Origin: Mucilaginibacter auburnensis | GTDB taxonomy: Bacteria > Bacteroidota > Bacteroidia > Sphingobacteriales > Sphingobacteriaceae | Assembly: GCF_002797815.1 (NCBI RefSeq) | Contig: NZ_PGFJ01000002.1 | Span: 372,001-436,000 of the forward strand | Length of the DNA: 64,000 bases | Reading direction: 5' to 3' | In this document: positions 34,588 through 43,936 of the stretch, one piece after another | Layout of the letters: each line of letters opens with the position of its first letter | How positions within the stretch are numbered: position 1 is the stretch's first letter | Notes under the pieces: model-generated | What the model was told of the DNA's origin: nothing | The model's input: the letters and a program-made list of their open reading frames with translations, nothing else | Database searches by the model: none | Made by a program: the position numbers and the translations under genes

Positions 34588-35361
34588 TTATAATAACGGT
34601 TTGATCACTTCTTCCAGCTCATGCAGCTTAACCATGTTAGGGCCGTCGCTCAGCGCATTGTCCGGATCAGGGTGTGTCTCCATAAAGTAACCGTCGGCGC
34701 CAAAGGCTTTGGCAGCAAGCGCCATCATAGGTACAAAAGTACGGTCGCCACCTGTTTTGCCGCCTGCACCGCCAGGACGTTGTACCGAGTGGGTGGCATC
34801 CATACAAACAGGGTGACCAAATTTCTTCATATCATATATATTCCTGAAATCGACCGCAAGGTTATTATAGCCAAAGCTATTGCCGCGTTCAGTTAAAATA
34901 ACCTGTTCGTTGCCGGCTTCCAATACCTTTTGAGCAGGATAAAACATATCCTGACCAGATAGGAACTGCGCCTTTTTCACATTCACAATTTTACCTGTTT
35001 TTGCAGCAGCAACCAGAAGATCTGTCTGGCGGCATAAAAAGGCAGGGATCTGTAATATATCAACCACTTCGGCAGCTATGGCCGCTTGAAAAGGTTCGTG
35101 AATATCAGTAGTAACAGGCAAGCCAAACTGTTCCTTCACCTTTTGCAGCATTTCCATACCGCGCTGAATACCTGGTCCACGGTAAGAGCTGATGGAAGTA
35201 CGGTTAGCTTTATCAAACGATGATTTGAAAACCACCGGCACGTTATATTTTTGTCCAATTTCGGCCACTTTTTCGGCAACGGTAAGTAACAAGTCCTGGT
35301 TTTCCATTACACATGGGCCCAGTATAAAAAACGGCTTTTGCCGTATTTGTTCAAATAACAT
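34588..35361 (-). CDS. kdsA: 3-deoxy-8-phosphooctulonate synthase
   Basis: Condenses arabinose 5-phosphate with phosphoenolpyruvate to give Kdo-8-phosphate for lipopolysaccharide. The 257 residues fit the DAHP-synthase-like barrel: [72 protein letters not shown] and the C-terminal [18 protein letters not shown] -7 box (35379-35386) lies 18 bases upstream. kdsD follows in the same direction. Confidence 0.96.
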   Translation of the reverse strand: MLFEQIRQKPFFILGPCVMENQDLLLTVAEKVAEIGQKYNVPVVFKSSFDKANRTSISSYRGPGIQRGMEMLQKVKEQFGLPVTTDIHEPFQAAIAAEVVDILQIPAFLCRQTDLLVAAAKTGKIVNVKKAQFLSGQDMFYPAQKVLEAGNEQVILTERGNSFGYNNLAVDFRNIYDMKKFGHPVCMDATHSVQRPGGAGGKTGGDRTFVPMMALAAKAFGADGYFMETHPDPDNALSDGPNMVKLHELEEVIKPLL

Positions 35362-35378
35362 ATCAGGCTTATTTTGAG

Positions 35379-35386
35379 CAAAGATA
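35379..35386 (-). promoter_or_regulatory. -7 promoter element for kdsA-kdsD
   Basis: The minus strand reads TATCTTTG (TAnnTTTG). The expected transcript would start only about 11 bases before the ATG, a very short leader. No TTG at the normal spacing was found. Confidence 0.45.
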
Positions 35387-35420
35387 GATTTTTTATGTTT
35401 GGATGTGATAACTTTACCTC

Positions 35421-35948
35421 ATGATCAACTATTTTGACTTTTACGCCATACCCGAATCATTTAATCCGGATACTGCGTTCCTGAAAAAAAGATTTTACGA
35501 GTTAAGCAAAGAATACCACCCCGATTTTTACGCTAATGAAAGCGACGAAAAGCAACAGGATATACTGGAACTAAGTACCATTAATAACAAAGCTTACCAC
35601 ACTTTAGCCGACCCAAATAAGCGCCTTGAATACATTTTGCGCGAGCATAATTTGGTTAGCGAGGGCGCAAAACCACAATTACCCGGAGATTTTTTAATGG
35701 AAATGATGGAAATTAATGAGCGGCTGATGGAAATTGAAAGTAAAGAAGATTGGGCGGCTATTAATAACGAAGTACTTGCTATTGAGGGAGATCTGAATGA
35801 TGAGCTGGCAACATTTACTACATATTACGAGCAGTTGAACGATACTGCGAAAGAGAGCAGGCTGAATGAAATTGCAAATATTTACTACAGACAAAAATAT
35901 TTATTGCGAATTAAAGAGAGTTTAGATACATTTGCATCCCGCTTCTGA
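35421..35948 (+). CDS. hscB: Co-chaperone HscB (Fe-S cluster assembly)
   Basis: A 175-residue J-domain co-chaperone with the HPD triad in LSKEYHPDFYANESDEKQQD. The HscB-type C-terminal helical domain includes EYILREHNLVSEGAKPQ and GDFLMEMMEINERLMEIES, the IscU-contacting helices. It delivers scaffold-bound Fe-S clusters to an Hsp70. No hscA or isc genes are next to it. It starts 59 bases from the divergent kdsA start. Confidence 0.93.
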   Translation: MINYFDFYAIPESFNPDTAFLKKRFYELSKEYHPDFYANESDEKQQDILELSTINNKAYHTLADPNKRLEYILREHNLVSEGAKPQLPGDFLMEMMEINERLMEIESKEDWAAINNEVLAIEGDLNDELATFTTYYEQLNDTAKESRLNEIANIYYRQKYLLRIKESLDTFASRF

Positions 35949-35977
35949 GAACTTAAATCCACTCTCAGTGAAGTAAT

Positions 35978-36057
35978 GCCCAGATGGCGGAATTGGTAGA
36001 CGCGCTGGTCTCAAACACCTGTGGGAAACCGTGCCGGTTCGACTCCGGCTCTGGGTA
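35978..36057 (+). tRNA. tRNA-Leu (anticodon CAA)
   Basis: An 80-base gene. The acceptor stem GCCCAGA pairs with TCTGGGT (one G-T pair), followed by discriminator A. The D-loop region GGAATTGGTAGACGC precedes the anticodon arm CTGGTCTCAAACACCTG, which has CAA in the loop and one T-T mismatch in the stem. A long variable arm (TGGGAAACCGTG) and T-arm GCCGGTTCGACTCCGGC follow. The long variable arm confirms leucine. Confidence 0.93.
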
Positions 36058-36081
36058 CGTCGGAATAAAGTCCGATATTTG

Positions 36082-36114
36082 AAAAGGTTGCTCTTTCGGA
36101 GCAACCTTTTTTTT
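36082..36114. terminator. Terminator after tRNA-Leu(CAA)
   Basis: AAAAGGTTGCTC pairs with GAGCAACCTTTT around a short TTTCG loop, followed by TTTT. Confidence 0.88.
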
Positions 36115-36152
36115 ATCCTGCAAGCGCGATCAATACGAATTAGCGCTTAATC

Positions 36153-37478
36153 TTATTTTGTAACCAGCGTGAATATATCAGCAGTTACGGCTGAACCGGT
36201 TGTACCGAATGGCCTGCCAATCAGCATAATGGTTTTTCCTGTTGATGCAGCATACATATATTCAAGATTAGAAGTTGGGGTTAACGACTGCCATGTTCCT
36301 GTTACTGCATTATAAATATCAACAGTTTTCGTTCCGGCAAAAATCATAAAATTACCCGCAGAGGCCGTAACATAATATGAATGTGGTGGTGTAAAATTTG
36401 ACCATACTGGTGTTGTGGAAGCATTGCCGATGATTGGTGATTCACCGTTTATTCCACCGCCTTTTGCAAAAACTATTTTATCGGCTGCACCAATACCTGT
36501 AAAACCATAGGTCGCTTTTGGCATAGTTGATAAGGTCCAGGCACCTGTGCTCACATCATAAATATCAACATTTTTGGAAGCTATATTAGCTGTACCGTCC
36601 TCGCCGCCGGCAAACATGATGAAATTTCCTGTAGATGCGCCGTTAAACTTACGGCGGACGCCGCCTTTAAGCGTTGTTGGTGTTTCCCAGGTATTGTTAG
36701 TGGTGTTATAGATATCAACGGTCGCAACGTATCCGGCATTGTCATTATCACCGCCTGCAAAAATAATTTTATTTCCAGCAGCGGCTGCAGCCAAATGGTA
36801 ACGCCCCTGCGATAGTTTACCTGTATGGTTCCATGTTTTAGCATTTGTGTCGTAAATATCTAAAGCATCACTGCTACCATTGGCAGCATCACCGCCTCCA
36901 AAAATTACTTTATTACCCGCAGCGGCTGCAGCCAGTTTAACGCGAGGTATAGGCATTGGCTCTGTAGTCCAAGCTTTTGCTACAGTATCGTACATATCAA
37001 TGGTACTGCCCATACCGTCAGCATTGGTCCCTACAAAAAAGAGTTTGGTGTCAAGCCCCGCACTCGCAAGATATGATTTCGCAGACGGCAGGTTAATGGT
37101 CCTTGAATATACCAATGTTTGTGTAGATTGTTCTACTGTAAAAGAACTAGTGGTTGTTAAAGTTGTGCCGTTAACAACAACTGCTATCATACCGGTAGTG
37201 GCATCGTTTGGTACTTCAACCGTGAGCTGGCTTGCGGTAATTGTTTTAGGCTTAACTGTGCCGGCATTTCCAAATTTGACCGTTACGGCGTTGGCATCTG
37301 TACCAAAGTTAGCGCCCGTGATCGTGACAGTTGTTCCGGCTTTTCCACTTGCGGGCGTAAAGCCCGCGAGGATCGGAGTTGAATTTGGCGGTTCAGGTGT
37401 TGGCCCGGTGTCTTTGTTTGAACAGGCATTTAGCGTTGTTAACAGCGCTAAAGCAAAAATGTAATAAAGGTGTTTCAT
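36153..37478 (-). CDS. IPT/TIG and Kelch-repeat lipoprotein
   Basis: A 441-residue lipoprotein (LNACSNKD, lipidated Cys19). Residues about 37-115 are an IPT/TIG beta-sandwich (GFTPASGKAGTTVTITGANF). The rest is Kelch-type beta-propeller repeats: AGNKVIFGGGDAANGSSDAL, AGNKIIFAGGDNDNAGYVAT and TGNFIMFAGGEDGTANIAS, each followed by DIYDTNAKTW-like strands. It is probably surface- or periplasm-facing and binds a ligand. The repeat codons vary, so it is not a recent tandem expansion. It stands alone, downstream of a 400-base non-coding region. Confidence 0.82.
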   Translation of the reverse strand: MKHLYYIFALALLTTLNACSNKDTGPTPEPPNSTPILAGFTPASGKAGTTVTITGANFGTDANAVTVKFGNAGTVKPKTITASQLTVEVPNDATTGMIAVVVNGTTLTTTSSFTVEQSTQTLVYSRTINLPSAKSYLASAGLDTKLFFVGTNADGMGSTIDMYDTVAKAWTTEPMPIPRVKLAAAAAGNKVIFGGGDAANGSSDALDIYDTNAKTWNHTGKLSQGRYHLAAAAAGNKIIFAGGDNDNAGYVATVDIYNTTNNTWETPTTLKGGVRRKFNGASTGNFIMFAGGEDGTANIASKNVDIYDVSTGAWTLSTMPKATYGFTGIGAADKIVFAKGGGINGESPIIGNASTTPVWSNFTPPHSYYVTASAGNFMIFAGTKTVDIYNAVTGTWQSLTPTSNLEYMYAASTGKTIMLIGRPFGTTGSAVTADIFTLVTK

Positions 37479-37881
37479 ATTTATTTTATTAGAATGGTTT
37501 AGGATTTTATGCCGGCTTTACAATGAGCGAAAGAGGTTTAAGGGTTGTAAGCTGGTGCTCTGCCTTGGGGATTGGTCCAACATGAGAGTGATGCGTATTT
37601 CGCAATTTGATTGCACCCTCAGCCTTTTTATCAGGCGTGCAATCTGATTTTTCTCTCAAAAGGACTTTTATTGAGGCCATGTTTCACTAACAGTGTCACA
37701 ATATAAGAAACATGTGTGAACAAACGGATAGTTTTTGTGGGATTTGTATTTTATCCTTAAAAATAACTTATATTACCAAAAAGCCATTCTTGCTTGACAA
37801 AACCACCACAGGTATATTGTCAGTCAATATCAACAAACGGCCTGTGTAGGTGTTAATAACAAATTCATTATTACCAAAGTC
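37479..37881. other. 403-base non-coding region with one hairpin
   Basis: No credible gene. A terminator-like hairpin lies at 37609-37652. A weak promoter-like pair, TTG (37790-37792), 20 bases, then TATATTGT (37813-37820), precedes the gene at 37882, but the -7 box fits poorly. The rest shows no structure I could name. Confidence 0.5.
37609..37652 (+). terminator. Orphan terminator-like hairpin
   Basis: GATTGCAC (37609-37616) pairs with GTGCAATC (37637-37644). The inner GCCT pairs with AGGC across a CCTCA bulge, and TGATTTTTCTCTC follows. It lies between divergent genes where no known transcript should end on the + strand. Confidence 0.5.
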
Positions 37882-38652
37882 ATGAAAAGAACATTCGCCA
37901 TAATCAATACCATCGCCCTTGCTATAACCATTGTTATAAATTACTTGTCCAATACCGGTTTGATCAATGGTAATACCATGAAAACCATATCAGACCGTTA
38001 CCAGAATTACTTCACTCCTGCCGGTTACGCCTTTTCTATATGGGGCGTGATCTATTTGGGTTTGGCCGGTTTTATTTTTTTTAACTGGAGTACAATTAAA
38101 GAGCGCAGCAACGAGGTAGTTACCAAAATAGGATGGTGGTTTGTTATATCATGTGTGGCTAATTCGGCATGGGTTTTTGCGTGGCTAAATGATGAACTGG
38201 TGGTGTCTGTTTTTTTGATGATAACCTTGTTGGTATCGCTACTGGTGATCAATATGAGCATTACCAAGGGCAGGCGCGAACGTTTTGACAACAAAACGCT
38301 TTTAATGGTGAAATGGCCCTTTAATATTTATTTCGGATGGGTATCGGTAGCGCTCATTGCAAATGTGGCTGCCCTGCTTACTAAACTTAGCTGGGATGGC
38401 TGGGGAATACCGGGCATCACCTGGACCATCATCATGATCATTGTAGCAGGTATTGTTAACGTTGCTGTCCTGCTTACCAAAAAACTGCATCCTTTTGCTT
38501 TGGTTGGTATTTGGGCACTGGTTGCTATTGCAGCATCTAACAAAACCGGCGTGGCCGCTAACAATGTTGTTTATGCTTGTTACGGTGTATCAGCCGTGTT
38601 ATTGATTTTTATCATAGCCAGTGTTTTAAAGAGTGGGTTAACTAAAAGCTAA
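37882..38652 (+). CDS. Tryptophan-rich sensory protein (TspO/MBR-like) membrane protein
   Basis: A 256-residue protein with about seven membrane helices. YFTPAGYAFSIWGVIYLGLA is the P-x3-F-x-IW-x2-IY signature of the tryptophan-rich/TspO-related group, and ANSAWVFAWLNDELVVSVFL and WPFNIYFGWVSVALIANVAA continue the aromatic-rich pattern. Its physiological role is unknown. TspO relatives bind tetrapyrroles or sterols, but this longer form need not do so. Confidence 0.7.
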   Translation: MKRTFAIINTIALAITIVINYLSNTGLINGNTMKTISDRYQNYFTPAGYAFSIWGVIYLGLAGFIFFNWSTIKERSNEVVTKIGWWFVISCVANSAWVFAWLNDELVVSVFLMITLLVSLLVINMSITKGRRERFDNKTLLMVKWPFNIYFGWVSVALIANVAALLTKLSWDGWGIPGITWTIIMIIVAGIVNVAVLLTKKLHPFALVGIWALVAIAASNKTGVAANNVVYACYGVSAVLLIFIIASVLKSGLTKS

Positions 38653-38769
38653 TTGTGTATTTGACATTGCGGCGAAACCCGTGCCTGTTACTCCTTTTTG
38701 TACTATTCTTTTCAAAACTTAAATACTGCTTTTATCATTTCTGTTTAATGATAAACTGCCGATAAGTAA

Positions 38770-39783
38770 ATGGAAATCAAAGAACAAACGGCCACAGCCG
38801 AACAAAAGGAGACCATACGTAAATTACACAACGAGGAAAGTAAACGGGTTAAAATAAGTGCTTATCTTATTGCGGCCGTAGTTTGTATTGGGGCAACTTT
38901 TGTTATCCGTTTAAAGCCCTTCAACTTTATTGGCAGTTACCATCAGTTATTAAATAACATTTTGTACGCCGGGGCCTTTAGCTTCGGGATATTGATCGTT
39001 TCGAGGTTTGTGCAGGGGCAAATTGCTAAAGGCTCATTAGAAAAAGGACTTTTATACAACCTCATTCAGTTTACCAGGCTGGTCACCTTCATTATCATCG
39101 TCTTTATCTTCATATCATTTCTGAATGCTAACTGGTACACTGCAGCCGTATCATTAGGGTTAATATCATTACTACTGGGTTTTGCTCTGCAAACGCCAAT
39201 TTCTTCGCTCATTGGTTGGTTCTACATTGTTTTAAGAGGACCGTTTAAAGTAGGCGACCGCATACAGGTGGGCAGTTTTAACGGCGATGTGGTAGAGATC
39301 AACTTTTTAGACACTACGCTATGGGAATTTGCAGGTAATTTAATGACAAGCGATCTGCCCAGTGGTCGGCTTATACGATTTCCGAACAGTTTGATCTTTC
39401 AAAGTCAGGTTTATAACTATTCGTGGCAAAAGTACCCGCTGGTTTGGAACGAGATCTCGTTTTACATCACCTTTAACAGCGATCTGGATTGGGTGGAGAA
39501 AAAGCTCCGCATCATCACCCTTCAACAATTAGATGCCGAAACCAAAGAGCATGTACAAGACATGCGCGACCATATATCAGAGACGCCGGTGGATGATATT
39601 GACATTAAGGAGTTCCCCTTTGTTAATTTCAGGATACATGAGAACAACTGGGTGGAGGTGGTGCTTATTTACATTGTTAACCCCAAGCACTCGTCGCACA
39701 TGCGCAGCAAGATAGTTAAAGCAGCCATTACAGAACTTTTGAGGGAGCCCGAAAAAGTATCGTTTGTTGCGGAAGGGAGTTAG
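38770..39783 (+). CDS. Mechanosensitive ion channel (MscS family)
   Basis: A 337-residue small-conductance-type channel relieving osmotic pressure. Three to four N-terminal helices precede the pore helix region VSLGLISLLLGFALQTPISS. The conserved beta domain follows (RGPFKVGDRIQVGSFNGDVV, RLIRFPNSLIFQSQVYNYS), then a C-terminal alpha/beta domain. Length is typical of MscS plus one extra helix. It starts 118 bases after the preceding gene. Confidence 0.92.
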   Translation: MEIKEQTATAEQKETIRKLHNEESKRVKISAYLIAAVVCIGATFVIRLKPFNFIGSYHQLLNNILYAGAFSFGILIVSRFVQGQIAKGSLEKGLLYNLIQFTRLVTFIIIVFIFISFLNANWYTAAVSLGLISLLLGFALQTPISSLIGWFYIVLRGPFKVGDRIQVGSFNGDVVEINFLDTTLWEFAGNLMTSDLPSGRLIRFPNSLIFQSQVYNYSWQKYPLVWNEISFYITFNSDLDWVEKKLRIITLQQLDAETKEHVQDMRDHISETPVDDIDIKEFPFVNFRIHENNWVEVVLIYIVNPKHSSHMRSKIVKAAITELLREPEKVSFVAEGS

Positions 39784-39860
39784 AAAAATCGTTTCACTCG
39801 TTTCATTTTCGTTTCACTAAAAACATACAAGTTACTGACAGTTAAAATTTTATAAAAAAT

Positions 39861-39905
39861 ATCGTCTCACATCGTCTCACATACACAGTGAGACGATGAG
39901 ACGAT
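39861..39905. repeat. Direct-plus-inverted repeat ATCGTCTCAC
   Basis: ATCGTCTCAC occurs twice in tandem (39861-39880). After ATACACA the reverse complement follows twice in shortened form (GTGAGACGATGAGACGAT), giving an 18-bp stem with one 2-base bulge. It lies between convergent genes and could act as a bidirectional terminator, although T-runs are absent. Confidence 0.65.
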
Positions 39906-39915
39906 ATTACAAGGC

Positions 39916-40842
39916 CTACTCTTCCAATAAACTTATCAAATTGCTTATAGCGGCCCGTGTCATTTCCTTACGCGCATAGGCTGCGGCTGTGCCAATATGT
40001 GGCGTTATTAACAGGTTGGGTATATTCACCACATCCGGATCACTGATCGGCTCGGGGTCGGTCACATCCAGGGCAGCTGAGGCTATTCTCCCATCTTTAA
40101 GGAACTGATAAAGCTTGGCGTTGTTGATAACTTTGCCGCGTGCTACGTTAACAAGTATAGCGTTCTTCTTCATCAGGTTCAGCTCTCCCTCATTAATGTA
40201 GTTAACGGTATCTTCCTTTAACGGGATATGCAGGGACACAATGTCGCTGCGTTTTAGCAGGTCCTCCTTAGTGCAATATTCATAGCCATTGTTATGGTCG
40301 CTGTTAGCGGTATAGATAACGTTGCAGTTAAACACTTTCAGCATTTCGGCCAGTTTTAGGCCTATTTTGCCCATGCCCATAATACCCCAGGTTTTGTTGT
40401 ACAGGTTATCGCCCATAAACAGGGTGAGCCCGGTGCTGTTCCATTCCCCGCTCTTAACATAGTTGTTAGAGGTGCTGATATTGCGGATACAATTGAGGGC
40501 CAGGGCAAGCGTTAACTCGGCAGTTGAATAAACGTGCTCATCATATATACCAATTACCTTTATTCCTTTGGAAGCCAAAAACGGCTTATCTAAATAATCC
40601 TGACCGGTTCCATAGGTTGATATAACCTTCACCCTGAACTCATCATCAAACAACTTATCATCTATCCTAACCGAGTGGATGGTAATAACGCCATCATAAG
40701 TTTTAAACGCGTTGCGGTAGGCATCAGCGGTAATAGTTGTAGGTTCGGTCCAGCAATCTATCTCTACGTTGGTAAAAAGGTGCTTTACCTCATCTAAAAA
40801 AGGCAGGTTGTCAGCACAGAATATTTTGAAGGTATTACTCAT
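39916..40842 (-). CDS. D-isomer-specific 2-hydroxyacid dehydrogenase
   Basis: A 308-residue NAD-dependent dehydrogenase. The nucleotide-binding motif is TWGIMGMGKIGLKLAEML, substrate Arg is in VNVARGKVINNAKL, the catalytic Glu in ALDVTDPEPISDPD and the His in LITPHIGTAAAYA. It lies 15 bases downstream of the bestrophin gene and is probably co-transcribed with it. Substrate unknown (glyoxylate, hydroxypyruvate or D-lactate types are all possible). Confidence 0.9.
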   Translation of the reverse strand: MSNTFKIFCADNLPFLDEVKHLFTNVEIDCWTEPTTITADAYRNAFKTYDGVITIHSVRIDDKLFDDEFRVKVISTYGTGQDYLDKPFLASKGIKVIGIYDEHVYSTAELTLALALNCIRNISTSNNYVKSGEWNSTGLTLFMGDNLYNKTWGIMGMGKIGLKLAEMLKVFNCNVIYTANSDHNNGYEYCTKEDLLKRSDIVSLHIPLKEDTVNYINEGELNLMKKNAILVNVARGKVINNAKLYQFLKDGRIASAALDVTDPEPISDPDVVNIPNLLITPHIGTAAAYARKEMTRAAISNLISLLEE

Positions 40843-40857
40843 AAGCTATTAGTTCTA

Positions 40858-41718
40858 TTAATTCAACAACTCCCCCACATGTTTGTGTATGTTGCTGCAA
40901 ATTCGGTCAACCGGCAGGTCGTTGGCATCATAGCCAAAGGGGTCTTCTATTTCTTCGGCAATCAGTTCCAGGCTGGCCAGCACAAACAGCACAAAAGCCA
41001 CCAAAGGCACTACCAGATACCCCAAACTAAACGACCAGCCATAAGGCAGCGTCATCACAAAAAAGAAGATAAACTTCTTAATAAATACACTGTAAGAGAA
41101 CGGTATGGGTGTTGTTTTGATACGTTCGCCGGCACCTATAATATCGGTAAGGGCAGCCAGGTCAGGGCCGATCAACAGCAGTTCCTCACGGTCTATAACG
41201 CCTTCGCGATGCAGGTGGTAAATCTTTCCGGTTAAGGCTACAGCTATTTGATTAGGCACGTGCTTATCAGCGTCAATATTTGCAACTATTGAATTGAGGT
41301 TAGTCCAACGCTCGTTGCGCAAGTGCATACGTAAAGCATCTGCATACATTGGTATACCCGCAGCAAAGAACTGCTTGTCGGCTGCACCAATGTTGATGGC
41401 TTTCAGCTTTATAGCCAGATTGCGGCAGGTATTGGTCAAACTGCCCAACACCCTGCGCGCCTCCCACCACCTATCGTAAGCAGTATTGGTGCGGAAAACC
41501 AAAAGCATAGAGATAACAAAGCTCAGTATGGTATGCACCAAGCCAATGTTTTTAATATGGCTGCTTTCACCAAGCTTAAAAACCGTAGTTTCAAGGTAAA
41601 CAATTATCCACGAATAAACAGCAATCCCGATCATTAGCGGGAGCAGCTTGCGGAAGGTATCGGCTTTGTGTATTCTAAAAATGAAGGTAAACCAGCTTTT
41701 CGGATTGTATTCAATCAT
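40858..41718 (-). CDS. Bestrophin-family ion channel (UPF0187)
   Basis: A 286-residue membrane protein with four hydrophobic segments and the bestrophin core: SFVISMLLVFRTNTAYDRWW, EARRVLGSLTNTCRNLAIKL, PLVAFVLFVLASLELIAEEI and the C-terminal EDPFGYDANDLPVDRICSNI. Bacterial homologues form pentameric ion channels. It is the first gene of a pair with the hydroxyacid dehydrogenase. Confidence 0.92.
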   Translation of the reverse strand: MIEYNPKSWFTFIFRIHKADTFRKLLPLMIGIAVYSWIIVYLETTVFKLGESSHIKNIGLVHTILSFVISMLLVFRTNTAYDRWWEARRVLGSLTNTCRNLAIKLKAINIGAADKQFFAAGIPMYADALRMHLRNERWTNLNSIVANIDADKHVPNQIAVALTGKIYHLHREGVIDREELLLIGPDLAALTDIIGAGERIKTTPIPFSYSVFIKKFIFFFVMTLPYGWSFSLGYLVVPLVAFVLFVLASLELIAEEIEDPFGYDANDLPVDRICSNIHKHVGELLN

Positions 41719-41777
41719 ATGAGGTAAATGTCGGAAAAACCCCAGCGGCGCACAAGGGATATTTAATTATAACCATC

Positions 41778-42875
41778 TTAAACCGTAAACCGCTCACATT
41801 CGGCTAAAAATGCATCATCACCATCAGCGCCAATTCCGGGAGCATCATTAATGTCTAAAAAGTATCCCTTGTACCGAACACCGCCAACGCATGGGTCCTC
41901 CAAATGACCTATCATACAAGTATCCATATCAAAGAATTTTATGTTGGGGCTGCTGTAAACAAAGTGCAACTTAGCACTCAAAGCTATTCGGCTTTCCAGC
42001 ATTCCACCCATCATGCAAGGGATGTTCTTTTCGGCAGCGGTATCATGTATTTTAATGGCTTCGCATATTCCTCCTGATTTAGAGAACTTGATGTTAATGT
42101 AATGACAAGATCCGCTATTGATCTGCACACGTGCGTCGTGGTGATTGTACACGCTTTCATCTGCCATTATTTTAACCGGCGAAAGACTCATTAATTCAGT
42201 CAGACGGTCGTTATACCATGTGCGCATTGGTTGTTCGCAAAACTCAATATTATATCTTCCAATCGCCTGTAATGCGTAAACTGCTGCATCAAAAGTCCAG
42301 CCTTGGTTAGCATCCACCCTTATCTTCATATCCTTACCAACGGCTTGCCGTATCACGCGGATGCGCTCAACGTCATCCGTTGCTTTTTTACCCAGTTTTA
42401 CCTTTAAAACAGAAGCTCCGTTTTGTTTAAACTCAAGCGCTTTATTAGCCATATCCTGAGGGGTGCCAATACCGATGGTAATATCAGTTTCCACTTTACG
42501 TCTTTCCCCTCCTAAATATTTATATAAGGGTAAACCAGCATTCTTTGCCGCAATATCGTACAAAGCCATATCAAACGCGCTTTTTATAGTGGTATTACCA
42601 GCTGTAAAATTATGCAGTTGTTGCAGGCGCGCCGGTATATCCAAAGCATCCTCTCTTTTCCACAACCGGGCAAACTCACGTGCCATGGCCAGACAGGTTT
42701 CCTGCGTTTCGCCAACAATCATTGGGAAAGCCGAACACTCTCCTACTCCATAAATGCCGCTATCAGTATGTACGCGTATAAAAACATTCTGCGCATAATC
42801 CATGGTGCCTGTAGCAATGGTAAACGGTTCCATTTTTATGCTAAAGCGGTATATATCGGTATGGGTAATCTCCAT
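41778..42875 (-). CDS. Dipeptide epimerase (enolase superfamily, Ala-Glu epimerase-like)
   Basis: A 365-residue enolase-superfamily protein. The catalytic Lys pair is in SVLKVKLGKKAT, and metal ligands are Asp in IRVDANQGWTFDAA, Glu in IEFCEQPM and Asp in KIMADESVYNHHD. The second base is Lys in YINIKFSKSGG. This pattern is that of L-Ala-D/L-Glu epimerases, which recycle cell-wall dipeptides. Precise dipeptide specificity cannot be read from the sequence. Confidence 0.88.
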   Translation of the reverse strand: MEITHTDIYRFSIKMEPFTIATGTMDYAQNVFIRVHTDSGIYGVGECSAFPMIVGETQETCLAMAREFARLWKREDALDIPARLQQLHNFTAGNTTIKSAFDMALYDIAAKNAGLPLYKYLGGERRKVETDITIGIGTPQDMANKALEFKQNGASVLKVKLGKKATDDVERIRVIRQAVGKDMKIRVDANQGWTFDAAVYALQAIGRYNIEFCEQPMRTWYNDRLTELMSLSPVKIMADESVYNHHDARVQINSGSCHYINIKFSKSGGICEAIKIHDTAAEKNIPCMMGGMLESRIALSAKLHFVYSSPNIKFFDMDTCMIGHLEDPCVGGVRYKGYFLDINDAPGIGADGDDAFLAECERFTV

Positions 42876-43108
42876 GGCAGTAAATTTTTATAAATATCGA
42901 ATAATGAAATTTGAATAGAGGTAATTCAAACAAAAAAATCCAAAATCAAACGTCCTAAATCCGAACTCAAGCCTCTTGCAAATTCAAAAACAAATAACTT
43001 ATATTTGCTGTACTACATTTCAGTAATACAATTCAATTTTAGTCTACGTTGCCTTTATACAGGAAACCTATCTGGCTAACTTAAAACTTTCTTAAAAACA
43101 AAATTAAC

Positions 43109-43840
43109 ATGGCTCAAAACAGCACGCCTGAATTTGATTATAATTCAACCAGGAACAAGCTAATCCTGTCTGAATATGGCCGTAACGTACAAAATATGGT
43201 TAAGTATATTGTTGCGTTACCCACTAAAGAAGAACGCAACCGCTACGCGCAGGTAGTGATAGATCTGATGGGTTTTTTAAATCCTCACCTGCGCGACGTG
43301 GCCGACTTTAAACATAAACTGTGGGATCACTTGCACATCATATCTGATTTTAAGATAGATGTAGACTCGCCCTACCCAAAACCCGCTATGGATGCCATCC
43401 GGTTTAAACCAGAACCATTGCGTTATCCTAATCAACGCATCAGGTATCGTCATTACGGCAAAACCATTGAGATGATGATTGAAAAAGCTAAAGCAATAGA
43501 AGAGCCGGAGCGTAAACGCCATATGGTGCAGGCTATAGCTAACTTTATGAAGATGGCCTATGTGCAGTGGAATAAAGATTCTGTTTCTGATGAAATTATC
43601 CTTTCAGACCTAGTTGCTTTATCAAAAGGCGAATTACAGGTTGATGAAAACATTAGCCTAAGTAAGGTGGAGTACCGTGCTCCTGTTAAAGAGCAAAATA
43701 ACCGTGGCAGAAACAATAATACGCAAAACCGCGGTGGTGGTGGCGGTAGTAACAATAATAACCAAAACCGCAACCGCAACAACAATAATAACAACAACCA
43801 AAACCGTAACCGTAACAACAGCGGACAGAAAAAACACTAA
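43109..43840 (+). CDS. DUF4290 protein with Asn-rich tail
   Basis: A 243-residue Bacteroidota-specific protein. DYNSTRNKLILSEYGRNVQN, LPTKEERNRYAQVVIDLMGF and LDHLHIISDF-like segments match DUF4290. The C-terminal 50 residues are low-complexity Asn/Arg/Gly (many GNNNN and QNRN runs), probably disordered and possibly RNA-binding. DUF4290 is commonly followed by murA, as here (43937). Function unknown. Confidence 0.85.
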   Translation: MAQNSTPEFDYNSTRNKLILSEYGRNVQNMVKYIVALPTKEERNRYAQVVIDLMGFLNPHLRDVADFKHKLWDHLHIISDFKIDVDSPYPKPAMDAIRFKPEPLRYPNQRIRYRHYGKTIEMMIEKAKAIEEPERKRHMVQAIANFMKMAYVQWNKDSVSDEIILSDLVALSKGELQVDENISLSKVEYRAPVKEQNNRGRNNNTQNRGGGGGSNNNNQNRNRNNNNNNNQNRNRNNSGQKKH

Positions 43841-43848
43841 TAGTTGAT

Positions 43849-43920
43849 GGTCGATAGATCATAGTCCATGGTTAATTTCATCAATAACCACCATGGACTA
43901 TCGACCATGGTCTATGGACT
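43849..43920. repeat. Inverted repeat between DUF4290 gene and murA
   Basis: GGTCGATAG-ATCATAG-TCCATGGT (from 43849) pairs with ACCACCATGGACTATCGACC (ending 43906), the first arm having a 7-base insertion. The tail TGGTCTATGGACT repeats the same words. Similar GTCCATGG-type repeats occur in Sphingobacteriaceae intergenic DNA, from general knowledge. Confidence 0.6.
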
Positions 43921-43936
43921 TAAATAAATTAAAAAC

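Noticed and set aside
37790..37820. TTG-N20-TATATTGT pair as a consensus promoter for the TspO-like gene
   Set aside because: The -7 box departs from TAnnTTTG at two key positions, so it is only mentioned in the non-coding entry.
43690..43830. Asn-rich repetitive stretch that looked like a possible CRISPR or tandem repeat
   Set aside because: It is the low-complexity coding tail of the DUF4290 protein, with irregular units and no spacers.
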